From: Thermodesulfobacteriaceae bacterium
GTDB lineage: Bacteria; Desulfobacterota; Thermodesulfobacteria; Thermodesulfobacteriales; Thermodesulfobacteriaceae
Direction: 5' to 3'
NCBI GenBank assembly: GCA_015494725.1
Contig: WGAR01000090.1
Span: 1 to 17,618, forward strand
Length of the DNA: 17,618 nucleotides
Numbering within the stretch: the stretch's first letter is position 1; each line of letters starts with the position of its first letter. This document shows positions 1-7,402 of this stretch, piece after piece. A model generated the notes under the pieces. That model was not told where the DNA came from. It searched no databases and worked only from the letters and a program-made list of their open reading frames with translations. The translations under genes were made by a program, and so were the position numbers.

Positions 1-6
1 AAAAAA

Positions 7-82
7 TGGCGGCCCCACCGGGACTCGAACCCGGGTCTCTGGCGTGAGAGGCCAGTATCCTAGGCCGCTAGACGATGGGGCC
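7..82 (-). tRNA. tRNA-Glu (anticodon CUC)
   Basis: Read on the minus strand this folds as a complete 76-nt cloverleaf with encoded CCA (plus-strand 7-9). The acceptor stem GGCCCCA pairs with TGGGGCC. The anticodon stem CTGGC/GCCAG encloses the 7-nt loop CTCTCAC (plus-strand 44-50), giving anticodon CUC for Glu. The T arm CCGGG-TTCGAGT-CCCGG is perfect. Six T residues on the minus strand (1-6) follow the CCA directly and may be part of a terminator, but the window ends there. It is divergent from the UvrA-like gene. Confidence 0.96.
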
Positions 83-94
83 TTGAGATTTGTT

Positions 95-126
95 TTTATA
101 AATAACCCGGGATGGCCGATTGTCAA
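95..126 (-). promoter_or_regulatory. Candidate promoter of tRNA-Glu
   Basis: On the minus strand a perfect -35 hexamer TTGACA (plus-strand 121-126) lies upstream of an AT-rich block, TATTTATAAA (plus-strand 104-95). The -10 is ambiguous: TATTTA at 16-bp spacing or TATAAA at 20-bp spacing. Either would start transcription about 5-10 nt before the tRNA 5' end at 82. The hexamer is read directly; promoter function is inferred from its position. Confidence 0.5.
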
Positions 127-146
127 CCACCGTTTAGAATTAAAGA

Positions 147-2474
147 GTGCGCCTGGTGGATATCACCACTCACAATCTGCGGATCCCGGAGCTTGAGCTC
201 CCGGAAAGAGCTCTCATCGTAATCACCGGGCCCTCGGGATCCGGAAAATCCAGTCTGGCTTTCGATACTCTGGCCGTAGAAGGAAAAAGACGCTACCTCC
301 TGGCCCTCTCCCTCACCGAGGAGGTTCGGGTACCTCCCCCGCCCCCGGTAAAAGAAGCCGAGGGAATTCCCCCGGCGGTGGCTCTTCCCCAGAGGATCCC
401 CCCGCCTAACCCCCGGATTACCCTGGGTACGGTAACCGGGGCACTGGAGAAACTGCGCAGGATTCTGGCCGAGATAGGAGAGATACCCTGTCCGGGCTGC
501 GGAAAACCCATCCGCACCCACACCCTCTCCGAGGTCCTCGCCAGGCTTGAGGCCCTTCCCGAGGGGACCCGACTTCTCCTCACCGCTCCCCTGCACGAGA
601 CCTCGGAAAAGGCCCTCTCCTATCTCCTGGGGGAGGGGTTCACCCGGTTTTTTTTAAACGATCGGGTTTATGAGCTCACCGAGGAGAACCCTCCTTCCCA
701 GATCCTCCGGGCCGAGGTGGTGGTGGATCGGCTGATAATAAAGCGTGCGGCCCGGATGCGCCTTATCGAGGCCTTAAGGCTTGCGGAAAAGCTTTCCGGA
801 GGGCCGGTGGTCCTGCGCCCCCTGGAAGGCCCTCCGCACTTCCTTACCCTGGGCCCCCGCTGTCCCCATTGTCTCTCCCCGATCCCGGAAATGCGTCCCG
901 AGGACTTCTCCTTTAACCATCCCCGGGGGGCGTGTCCGGCCTGCGGAGGAATCGGGGAACACGAGGGGAGGACCTGTGCGGCCTGTAAGGGGCTGCGCCT
1001 TAAAAGGGAAGCCCTGGAGGTAAGGCTCCTGGGAGACCCCTTAAGGGATCTCCTTTCCCTTCCGCTTTCCGCCTGGCCCTCGTACCTGGCAGAGAAGGAA
1101 AGAGAGGCCGGGTCTTACCGCTTCCATCTTCGCGCCCTGAATCAGGCCTTAAGACCCCTGCTGGAAACCCTAAATCGTCTGGGACTCGGACACCTGAATC
1201 TCCTCTCGCCCTTTCACCGGCTTTCCACCGGGGAACGCAAGCGGGTAGAGCTTTCCGGGCTTCTGAGTCATCAACTCTCCGGAGTCCTTTTCATCTTTGA
1301 TGAGCCCGGACTCGGCCTTTCCCCGCAGGAAAAAAAGACCCTGCTCCTTTTTTTACGCCAGCTGGTCCTTTCCGGGAACACCGTGCTGGTGGTGGAACAC
1401 GATCCGGTCTTCATCCGGGAGGCCGATCTGGTGGTGGAGCTCGGCCCCGGGGCCGGGCCCGAGGGGGGAAGGCTCCTTTTCGTGGGGCCTCCGGAGGAAC
1501 TCGCCCATCGGGCGGATCTCCCCACCGGGGCCTTTCTTTCCGGGAAAAAACGTCTTCGGCGGAACTTTCGTCCGGAAAAAAGGCTTCTTGAACTTCCGGG
1601 GTTCCCGGCCCTCCGGGAGGGAGGGCTCACCGTCCTCTGCGGAGCCTCGGGAAGCGGAAAGACCCGCCTGCTCCGGGAGGTGGCCGCAAGGCTTGAAGCC
1701 GCGGGCCATAAAACGGTCTTCCTTTCCGGCGAACTTCCGGGAAAGACCCGGGGCATGGTGGCGAGCTTTCTCGGGGTCCTGGACGAGCTTCGCCGGCTCT
1801 TTGCCGCCACCCCCGAGGCTCGGGCTCTGGGGCTCTCCCCGACCCACTTCAGCCCCTTCTCCCGGGAAGGGCGCTGTCCGTACTGCCACGGAGAGGGAAA
1901 ACAGAGAACCGAAATCTCCGGACTCCTGGAGACCGAAACCCCCTGCGAGGAATGTCAGGGCTCGGGACTAAGACCCGAGGCCCTCAGGGTAACCTATCGG
2001 GGGTTGCGGTTCCCGGAGGTGCTGGCGCTCTCCTTAACCGAGGCCCGGGATCTTTTTTCCCGAATCCCGGCGGTGACCGAAAGGCTTTCCGCAGCCCTGG
2101 AAAAGGGGCTGGGCTACCTCCGTCTGGGCCAGGACTTAAGAACCCTCTCCGGAGGGGAAAAACTCCGTCTGCGTCTCACCCGGGAGACCCTGCGCCGGTC
2201 CGGAGCGGAGGTCCTGCTCCTTGATCTCCCCTCCATGGGGCTTCACCTTGCGGATCTTGAAAGGCTCCTTGCGGTCTTCGAGGATCTGCTTCGGCGGGGG
2301 AAGACCCTGGTCCTGGCCGAAAACCAGCCCCTTTTAGCCCTTCTTTCCGATGCGATCTGGGTGGTAGAAGAGGGAAGGATTGTCTTTTCCGGGTCTCCAA
2401 GAGAATTTCTCTCCCAGGGGCCGCCCCTCTCCCGCCAGTTTGAACCCTATCTTTCTCTGGTGGAGGGGGTATGA
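147..2474 (+). CDS. Divergent, shortened UvrA-like ABC ATPase
   Basis: This 775-aa UvrA-family protein has two nucleotide-binding domains; E. coli UvrA is 940 aa. NBD1 has Walker A GPSGSGKS (28-35), Q-loop Q82, CxxC pairs at C239/C242, C263/C266 and C277/C280, a signature LSTGE (359-363), Walker B D385-E386 and switch H418. The region matching the UvrB-binding domain (about 125-237) is present. The roughly 115-residue insertion domain that UvrA carries between the second and third CxxC pairs is reduced to about ten residues. NBD2 keeps Walker A GASGSGKT (499-506), a CxxC...CxxC zinc module and signature LSGGE (667-671). Its Walker B catalytic Glu is Leu694 and the switch His is Asn726. Damage recognition in nucleotide excision repair is the family role, but this looks like a paralogue rather than the working UvrA. 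The GTG at 147 directly follows an in-frame stop. GTG at 156 lies 8 nt after AAAGAG and is an alternative start. Confidence 0.85.
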   Translation: MRLVDITTHNLRIPELELPERALIVITGPSGSGKSSLAFDTLAVEGKRRYLLALSLTEEVRVPPPPPVKEAEGIPPAVALPQRIPPPNPRITLGTVTGALEKLRRILAEIGEIPCPGCGKPIRTHTLSEVLARLEALPEGTRLLLTAPLHETSEKALSYLLGEGFTRFFLNDRVYELTEENPPSQILRAEVVVDRLIIKRAARMRLIEALRLAEKLSGGPVVLRPLEGPPHFLTLGPRCPHCLSPIPEMRPEDFSFNHPRGACPACGGIGEHEGRTCAACKGLRLKREALEVRLLGDPLRDLLSLPLSAWPSYLAEKEREAGSYRFHLRALNQALRPLLETLNRLGLGHLNLLSPFHRLSTGERKRVELSGLLSHQLSGVLFIFDEPGLGLSPQEKKTLLLFLRQLVLSGNTVLVVEHDPVFIREADLVVELGPGAGPEGGRLLFVGPPEELAHRADLPTGAFLSGKKRLRRNFRPEKRLLELPGFPALREGGLTVLCGASGSGKTRLLREVAARLEAAGHKTVFLSGELPGKTRGMVASFLGVLDELRRLFAATPEARALGLSPTHFSPFSREGRCPYCHGEGKQRTEISGLLETETPCEECQGSGLRPEALRVTYRGLRFPEVLALSLTEARDLFSRIPAVTERLSAALEKGLGYLRLGQDLRTLSGGEKLRLRLTRETLRRSGAEVLLLDLPSMGLHLADLERLLAVFEDLLRRGKTLVLAENQPLLALLSDAIWVVEEGRIVFSGSPREFLSQGPPLSRQFEPYLSLVEGV

Positions 2475-3016
2475 GGATCACCGGCGGGCGACTGAAAGGG
2501 CTTCGCCTCTCCACACCGCGGGGTCGGGGCACGCGCCCCATGACCGAAAGGGTGCGAAAGGCCCTCTTTGACATTCTTTCCGAAAAGGTGCTCGAGGCCC
2601 GGGTTCTGGATCTCTTTTCCGGCAGCGGGGCCCTGGGGATTGAGGCCCTCTCCCGGGGAGCCAAAGAGGTAATCTTCGTCGAGGCCGACCCCCGGGTCTG
2701 TGAGGTGATACGCCGTAACCTTTCCCATTGTTCCCTGGAGGAAAAAGCCAGGGTGATACGGGGAGTCCTTCCCCGGGCCCTGTCCCGTGTCCCCCCGGGG
2801 CCCTACGATCTGATCTTTCTCACTCCCCCCTATCGCAGCGGGTTGGCCGCAAAGGTCCTGCAGGCCCTTTCCGAAGCCTGGCTTTCTCCGGAAGGGGTCC
2901 TGGTGGTGGAAGAGGCCAGAGAGGAAGAGGTAACTCCTCCTCCCGGTCTCCGGGAAAGGGATAGACGAGTCTATGGTCAGACGGTACTTTATTTTTATGG
3001 CCGATCGAGAGATTAA
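2471..3016 (+). CDS. rsmD: 16S rRNA (guanine966-N2)-methyltransferase RsmD
   Basis: A 181-aa Rossmann-fold, SAM-dependent methyltransferase, matching the usual RsmD length. It has the family N-terminus MRITGGRLKG, then TRPMTERVRKALFDIL, the SAM-binding loop VLDLFSGSGALGIEALSRGA (about 45-64) and acidic EAD (about 72-74). RsmD methylates G966 of 16S rRNA during 30S assembly. Motif IV, normally DPPY/F, reads TPPY here: Thr118 replaces the Asp that usually contacts the target amino group. The ATG overlaps the UvrA-like stop codon (ATGA), so the two are translationally coupled. The rsmD-coaD pairing is common in bacteria and supports the call. Confidence 0.93.
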   Translation: MRITGGRLKGLRLSTPRGRGTRPMTERVRKALFDILSEKVLEARVLDLFSGSGALGIEALSRGAKEVIFVEADPRVCEVIRRNLSHCSLEEKARVIRGVLPRALSRVPPGPYDLIFLTPPYRSGLAAKVLQALSEAWLSPEGVLVVEEAREEEVTPPPGLRERDRRVYGQTVLYFYGRSRD

Positions 3017-3509
3017 AATAGCCGTCTATCCGGGCACCTTTGATCCCGTAACCAACGGACATCTGGACCTTATCCGGCGGGCCCTCCGGCTTTTCGATCG
3101 TCTTATCGTGGCCATAGGAGAAAATCCGGCCAAAAAACCCCTCTTCAGTCTGGAGGAACGGCTGGAAATGCTGGTGGAGGCGGTGGCGGATTGGCCGCCC
3201 GAAGAGCGGACGCGCCTGGAGATCACCAGCTTTTCCGGGCTCCTGGTGGATTTCTGCCGCCGCAAAGGGGCCCGGGCCATCGTGCGGGGGCTGCGCGCGG
3301 TCTCGGACTTCGAATACGAGTTCCAGCTGGCCCTCATGAACCGCAGGCTCGCCCGGGAGATAGACACCGTGTTTCTCATGCCCGGGTTCCGCTGGATCTT
3401 CATCAGTTCCACCATTATCAAGGAGGCCGCCCGCTTCGGAGGAAACATAGAAGGTCTGGTCCCCCCCGGCGTAGTACAAAGGCTCCGGGAAAAATTCAGG
3501 CCTTCCTGA
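2997..3509 (+). CDS. coaD: Phosphopantetheine adenylyltransferase CoaD
   Basis: CoaD transfers AMP from ATP to 4'-phosphopantetheine, giving dephospho-CoA, the penultimate step of coenzyme A synthesis in the cytosol. The protein opens KIAVYPGTFDPVTNGHLDLI, carrying the nucleotidyltransferase (T/H)xGH motif as TNGH. It also has KKPLFSLEERLEML, the IVRGLRAVSDFEYEFQLALM block and the C-terminal FISSTIIKEAARFGG block, all diagnostic of CoaD. I chose the ATG at 2997 (170 aa) because the fold begins just after it. An in-frame ATG at 2973 would add eight residues (MVRRYFIF) not expected in the family. Neither start has a clear Shine-Dalgarno. The gene overlaps the end of rsmD by 20 bp (44 bp with the longer start), which suggests coupling. 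Confidence 0.93.
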   Translation: MADREIKIAVYPGTFDPVTNGHLDLIRRALRLFDRLIVAIGENPAKKPLFSLEERLEMLVEAVADWPPEERTRLEITSFSGLLVDFCRRKGARAIVRGLRAVSDFEYEFQLALMNRRLAREIDTVFLMPGFRWIFISSTIIKEAARFGGNIEGLVPPGVVQRLREKFRPS

Positions 3510-3515
3510 GGGAGG
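3508..3515 (+). promoter_or_regulatory. Strong ribosome binding site for a CTG start
   Basis: GAGGGAGG begins inside the coaD stop region and lies 8 nt upstream of CTG at 3524. No ATG, GTG or TTG in the correct frame exists near it. This makes CTG the best-positioned start for the DUF3108-type gene. Confidence 0.6.
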
Positions 3516-3523
3516 TTTTTTCC

Positions 3524-4276
3524 CTGCGTTATCTCCTCTGGGTTTTTATCTGGCTAATCCTGGCCCTTCCGGGGCGTGCGGAAACCCTCTATCTGCGCTT
3601 CCGGGTAGTGTGGGAATTGATCCCCGTGGGGCAAATAGAGCTCTGGAAGACACCGCATCAATATATTGCCTATGCCCATACCACCGGCCTCGGGGCCCTT
3701 ATCTTTCCCTTTCGATCGCTGTGGCAAACCCGGATCGACGGGGAAGGTTATCCCCGGATCACCCGGATAGAAGTACTGGAGAGAAAACACCCCAAGAAAA
3801 AGGTCCTTTATTTCTATCCACGGGAAGGAAAGGTCATCCGGGAAAAGATCACCCCCAGGAAACACCTTACGGAAACCTATGCGGCTCCCTACCCTCTTTA
3901 CGATGAGCTTTCAGGTTTCTGGGCGGCTGTAACCCATCCCTGGCATAAACCGAAAGAAACCCTGCTCCTGAGGATCTTTGCCGGGGAAAAGGCCCATATG
4001 GTTACGGTAAGGGCCCTGGGCTACGAAAGGATCAAGACCTTTCAGGGCTGGCGCAGGGCTTTCAGGATCCAGGCCGATCTTCCTACCGCCAGCGAACTTA
4101 TTCGGCACTCCCGAAAGGCGGTGCTCTGGCTTTCCCCGCAGGGCTGGCCCCTGGCAGGAGAGGGGAAGATCCCCCTCGGACACCTCAAGGTCTTTCTGGT
4201 AAAGGTTTTAAAGGGAGCACATGCCCCGCCACCACCAAAAGCACTTCTTGACAGGCTTGAGCCAGTCCCTGATTGA
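3524..4276 (+). CDS. Secreted DUF3108-family protein, apparent CTG start
   Basis: A predicted exported protein of about 250 aa. From the CTG at 3524 it reads MRYLLWVFIWLILALPGRA followed by ETLYLRF. This is a short basic n-region, a hydrophobic core and an AxA-like cleavage site, so a Sec signal peptide is likely. The mature part resembles DUF3108, an envelope beta-rich domain of unknown function. Supporting elements are the opening RVVWELIPVGQIELW, the FRSLWQTRIDGEGYP segment, and a late AVLWLSPQGWPLAGEGKIPLG segment. No ATG/GTG/TTG occurs in frame after 3191 (inside coaD) until a GTG near 3608, which would delete the signal and the first strand. The CTG has a strong ribosome site 8 nt upstream. 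The tail (LKGAHAPPPPKALLDRLEPVPD) overlaps the end of cobU on the other strand by 92 bp. Confidence 0.7.
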   Translation: MRYLLWVFIWLILALPGRAETLYLRFRVVWELIPVGQIELWKTPHQYIAYAHTTGLGALIFPFRSLWQTRIDGEGYPRITRIEVLERKHPKKKVLYFYPREGKVIREKITPRKHLTETYAAPYPLYDELSGFWAAVTHPWHKPKETLLLRIFAGEKAHMVTVRALGYERIKTFQGWRRAFRIQADLPTASELIRHSRKAVLWLSPQGWPLAGEGKIPLGHLKVFLVKVLKGAHAPPPPKALLDRLEPVPD

Positions 4277-4700
4277 GCCTTCCCAGGAGATTGACATAAC
4301 GGCGGGTAAGGGGATCCGGCGGAAGGGGAGAAAGCCCCACCTCGTTACTGACCAGGATCAACCTTCCCCGAAAGTCCTTTACAGTATCTACTAATTCCTG
4401 GATCTCTTTTTCTACCTGACGTTGATAGTGAAAGAGATTTCCCAGCCACACGGTAAGGCAATCCACCACCACGGTGGTTCCGGAAAGATCCCTTAAGACC
4501 CGGGCCAGGTGCAAAGGTTCCTCCACGGTGCGAAAGGCCGAACCCCTTTCCCGGCGGTGACGGGCGATCTTTTCGGCCATTTCCTGATCCAGGGGCTCGG
4601 CGGTGGCCACAAAGATGCGAGGCGGAGGGGCCTTCAGGGCCAGATCCAGGGCCAGCCGGCTCTTCCCCGAGGCCACACCACCCAGGATAAGCGTACGCAT
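4185..4700 (-). CDS. cobU: Adenosylcobinamide kinase / adenosylcobinamide-phosphate guanylyltransferase CobU
   Basis: A 171-aa bifunctional enzyme of the cobalamin nucleotide-loop pathway. It phosphorylates adenosylcobinamide and then attaches GMP, giving adenosylcobinamide-GDP. It has a P-loop GGVASGKS (7-14), the VATAEPLDQEMAEKIARHR block with His48 at the probable guanylyl-acceptor position, VVVDCLTVWLGNL (78-90), VSNEVG (117-122) and GRLNQGLA (140-147). Length matches the family. It is the only minus-strand protein gene in the window and no other cobalamin gene is nearby. It converges on the DUF3108 gene and is divergent from valS, sharing a 65-bp intergenic region. I see no cobalamin riboswitch in that short leader. 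Confidence 0.92.
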   Translation of the reverse strand: MRTLILGGVASGKSRLALDLALKAPPPRIFVATAEPLDQEMAEKIARHRRERGSAFRTVEEPLHLARVLRDLSGTTVVVDCLTVWLGNLFHYQRQVEKEIQELVDTVKDFRGRLILVSNEVGLSPLPPDPLTRRYVNLLGRLNQGLAQACQEVLLVVAGHVLPLKPLPERP

Positions 4701-4765
4701 AAGCTTGCTTTTACCCCGGTTTTAGCTTAAAGAAAACACTCAAATACCCGCGGCGGAGGAGAGAG
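4701..4765. other. Divergent cobU-valS intergenic region
   Basis: This 65-bp stretch, AT-richer than its surroundings, must hold the promoters of cobU (minus) and valS (plus). On the plus strand TTGCTT (4705-4710) and TAAAGA (4728-4733) are spaced 17 bp but match the consensus poorly. GGAGGA at 4755-4760 is the valS ribosome binding site, 5 nt before the GTG. It is too short for a T-box leader or a cobalamin riboswitch. Confidence 0.35.
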
Positions 4766-7402
4766 GTGAAGGAACTTCCCAAGAGTTACGACTTCAAGGA
4801 GGTGGAGGAGAAGTGGTATCGCTTCTGGGAGGAAAAGGGATATTTTCGCCCCCGGCTCGACCCCCGGAAACCCAAATTTTCGGTGGTCATTCCCCCGCCC
4901 AATGTCACCGGAAGTCTTCATATCGGACACGCCCTGAATAACACCATTCAGGATATTCTGGTGCGCTACAAGCGCATGGACGGCTACGACACCCTGTGGG
5001 TTCCGGGGACGGATCACGCCGGAATCGCTACCCAGAACGTGGTGGAAAGGGAGCTTGCCCGGGAGGGAAAGACCCGGCACGATCTGGGACGGGAGGCCTT
5101 TCTCAAGCGGGTATGGGAATGGAAGGAACGTTTCGGGAACCGCATTATCGAGCAACTCAAGCGCCTGGGGGCCTCGTGTGATTGGTCCCGGCTACGCTTT
5201 ACCATGGACGAGGGGCTTTCGCGGGCCGTGCGCGAGGTCTTCGTGCGGCTCTGGGAGGAGGGGCTCATCTACCGGGGGGACTACATCATCAACTGGTGCC
5301 CCCGGTGTCACACCGCCCTTGCCGACATCGAGGTGGAGCATCGGCCCACCCCGGGGAAGCTCTGGTATATCCGCTATCCCCTGGCGGAGGGCCAGGGCGA
5401 GGTGGTGGTGGCCACCACCCGGCCGGAGACCATGCTGGGGGACACCGCGGTGGCCGTGCACCCGGAGGACGAACGCTACCGGGACCTGGTAGGGCGCAAG
5501 GTGAGGCTCCCCCTCCTCGGGCGCGAGATCCCCGTAATCGCCGATCCGGCGGTGGACCCGGAATTCGGTACCGGGGCGGTGAAGGTCACCCCGGCCCACG
5601 ATTTTGCCGACTTTGAAATGGCCGAACGGCACGGCCTCCCCCGGGTAAAGATCATGGACGAGGACGGAAAAATGACCCCCGAGGCCGGCCCCTATGCCGG
5701 ACTAGAGCGCTTTGAGGCCCGGAAACGCGTAGTGGCCGACCTTGAGGCCCAGGGATTCCTCGCCCGGGTGGAGGATTATGAGGTAATGCTCGGGCACTGC
5801 TACCGTTGTGATTGCGTGGTGGAACCCCTCCTTTCCAAGCAGTGGTTCGTGCGCACCAAACCCCTTGCCCAGCCGGCTACCGCGGCGGTGGAAAACGGCT
5901 TCATTCGGCTGGTCCCGGAGAACTGGAACAATCTCTACTTCGACTGGATGCACAGGATTCGAGACTGGTGTATCTCGCGGCAGATCTGGTGGGGACACCG
6001 GATCCCGGCCTGGACCTGCGAGGACTGCGGTAAGACCTCGGTGGCCCGGGAAGACCTGGAGGTCTGTCCGGAGTGCGGCTCCAGGCGCATCCGCCAGGAG
6101 GAGGACGTGCTCGACACCTGGTTTTCTTCGGCCCTCTGGCCCTTTTCCACCCTGGGCTGGCCGGAGAAGACCGAAGACCTCCGGGCTTTCTACCCTACCT
6201 CGGTGCTGGTAACCAGCTTTGACATCCTCTTTTTCTGGGTGGCCCGGATGATCATGATGGGGATCCATTTCATGGGGAACATCCCCTTCCGCACGGTTTA
6301 TATCCACGCCCTGGTGCGGGACGAAAAGGGCCAGAAGATGAGCAAGAGCCGGGGAAACGTTATCGATCCGGTGGTGATGATCGAAAAGTACGGGGCCGAC
6401 GCCCTGCGCTTTACGCTTGCGGCTCTGGCCGCCCAGGGACGGGACATCAAGCTCTCCGAAGCCCGGATCGAGGGCTACAAACACTTCGTAAATAAGATCT
6501 GGAACGCGATACGCTTTGTGCTTCTGAATCTCAAGGATTTCAGACCCCGGGAACTCCCCCTTGAAGAACTTCCCCTGGTCTCCCGGTGGATCCTTTCCAG
6601 ACTCTCTTACACCGTGGAACGGGTGAGGGATAGGCTTGAGGCCTACGAGTTCGATCAGGCGGCTCTGGCCATCTATCATTTCTTCTGGCACGAGTTCTGC
6701 GACTGGTACATCGAAGCGGCCAAGCTCTATCTGCGCGGCGAGGAGGCCCGGAAGGCCACCCAGGAGGTACTCCTCAGAGTGGCCGAGGCCTCCCTGCGGC
6801 TCCTCCATCCCTTCATGCCCTTCGTTACCGAGGAACTCTGGCAGGCCCTTCCCCATGAGGGAGAAAGCATCATGCTGGCTCCCTATCCCCGGGCGGAGGA
6901 ATTTCCCCGGGATCCGGAGGCGGAAGAAAAAATGTCCTTCCTGATGGAGATTGTCGTGGCCCTGCGAAATATCCGGGCGGATTACAACCTTCATCCTACC
7001 CGGGAGATCCCGGCGGTGGTGCTTTCGGAAAAGAAGGCCTGGCGAGATCTCCTTCAGGCCGAGGCTCCGCTGGTAAAACTCCTGGCTCGCCTTTCGGAGC
7101 TGGAAGTACGGGAAGCCGGCCGGCCGGAGGCAGCGGCCTCGGTGGTGCTCTCTGAAGCCGAGGTCTTCGTACCCCTTTCCGGGCTGGTGGACATCGCTCA
7201 GGAACTCTCGCGTCTGTACAAGGAAAAGGAAAAAACCGAAAAGGAACTTTCCCGGGTCGAAACTCGTCTGAAGAATCCCCAGTTCCTGGCCAAGGCCCCG
7301 TCCGAGGTGGTGGAGAAAGAAAAGGCCCGGGCCCGGGAATTACAGGAGAAATTGCAGCGCATCCAGGAAAACATCCGCCGTTTTGAGGCCCTTAAATCCT
7401 GA
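4766..7402 (+). CDS. valS: Valyl-tRNA synthetase
   Basis: An 878-aa class Ia aminoacyl-tRNA synthetase that charges tRNA-Val with valine and edits misactivated threonine. The catalytic domain has PPPNVTGSLHIGHALNNT with HIGH at 52-55, and KMSKS at 524-528. The CP1 editing domain shows TTRPETMLGDTAVAVHP. Two CxxC-containing segments, CPRCHTALADIEVE and CEDCGKTS...CPECGS, fit metal-binding inserts. DTWFSSALWPFSTLGWP is a class Ia ValS/IleS hallmark. An anticodon-binding domain and a C-terminal coiled coil (about 810-878, rich in K/E with RLKNPQFLAKAPSEVVEKEK) distinguish ValS from IleS and LeuS. The start is GTG with GGAGGA 5 nt upstream. Its stop overlaps the next gene's ATG by 1 bp, so it probably heads an operon. 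A tRNA-Val gene lies about 7 kb downstream. Confidence 0.97.
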   Translation: MKELPKSYDFKEVEEKWYRFWEEKGYFRPRLDPRKPKFSVVIPPPNVTGSLHIGHALNNTIQDILVRYKRMDGYDTLWVPGTDHAGIATQNVVERELAREGKTRHDLGREAFLKRVWEWKERFGNRIIEQLKRLGASCDWSRLRFTMDEGLSRAVREVFVRLWEEGLIYRGDYIINWCPRCHTALADIEVEHRPTPGKLWYIRYPLAEGQGEVVVATTRPETMLGDTAVAVHPEDERYRDLVGRKVRLPLLGREIPVIADPAVDPEFGTGAVKVTPAHDFADFEMAERHGLPRVKIMDEDGKMTPEAGPYAGLERFEARKRVVADLEAQGFLARVEDYEVMLGHCYRCDCVVEPLLSKQWFVRTKPLAQPATAAVENGFIRLVPENWNNLYFDWMHRIRDWCISRQIWWGHRIPAWTCEDCGKTSVAREDLEVCPECGSRRIRQEEDVLDTWFSSALWPFSTLGWPEKTEDLRAFYPTSVLVTSFDILFFWVARMIMMGIHFMGNIPFRTVYIHALVRDEKGQKMSKSRGNVIDPVVMIEKYGADALRFTLAALAAQGRDIKLSEARIEGYKHFVNKIWNAIRFVLLNLKDFRPRELPLEELPLVSRWILSRLSYTVERVRDRLEAYEFDQAALAIYHFFWHEFCDWYIEAAKLYLRGEEARKATQEVLLRVAEASLRLLHPFMPFVTEELWQALPHEGESIMLAPYPRAEEFPRDPEAEEKMSFLMEIVVALRNIRADYNLHPTREIPAVVLSEKKAWRDLLQAEAPLVKLLARLSELEVREAGRPEAAASVVLSEAEVFVPLSGLVDIAQELSRLYKEKEKTEKELSRVETRLKNPQFLAKAPSEVVEKEKARARELQEKLQRIQENIRRFEALKS

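Noticed and set aside
1..6. Intrinsic terminator of tRNA-Glu
   Set aside because: Only a T run on the minus strand is visible; any hairpin would lie outside the window.
640..660. T-run in the UvrA-like gene as a slippage or frameshift site
   Set aside because: The frame continues through it as FFLNDRV with family-consistent sequence on both sides, so nothing indicates a shift.
3191..3523. ATG at 3191 as the start of the DUF3108 gene
   Set aside because: The first 110 codons would be an out-of-frame, Arg/Pro/His-rich reading of coaD and would bury the signal peptide internally.
4701..4765. Cobalamin riboswitch for cobU or T-box leader for valS
   Set aside because: The 65-bp shared intergenic region is far too short for either element and shows no B12-box or T-box sequence.
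5702..6994. 430-codon open frame on the minus strand inside valS
   Set aside because: It is fully antisense to a clear ValS, has no recognisable domain and shows low-complexity Gly/Pro/His-rich sequence typical of reversed GC-rich codons.
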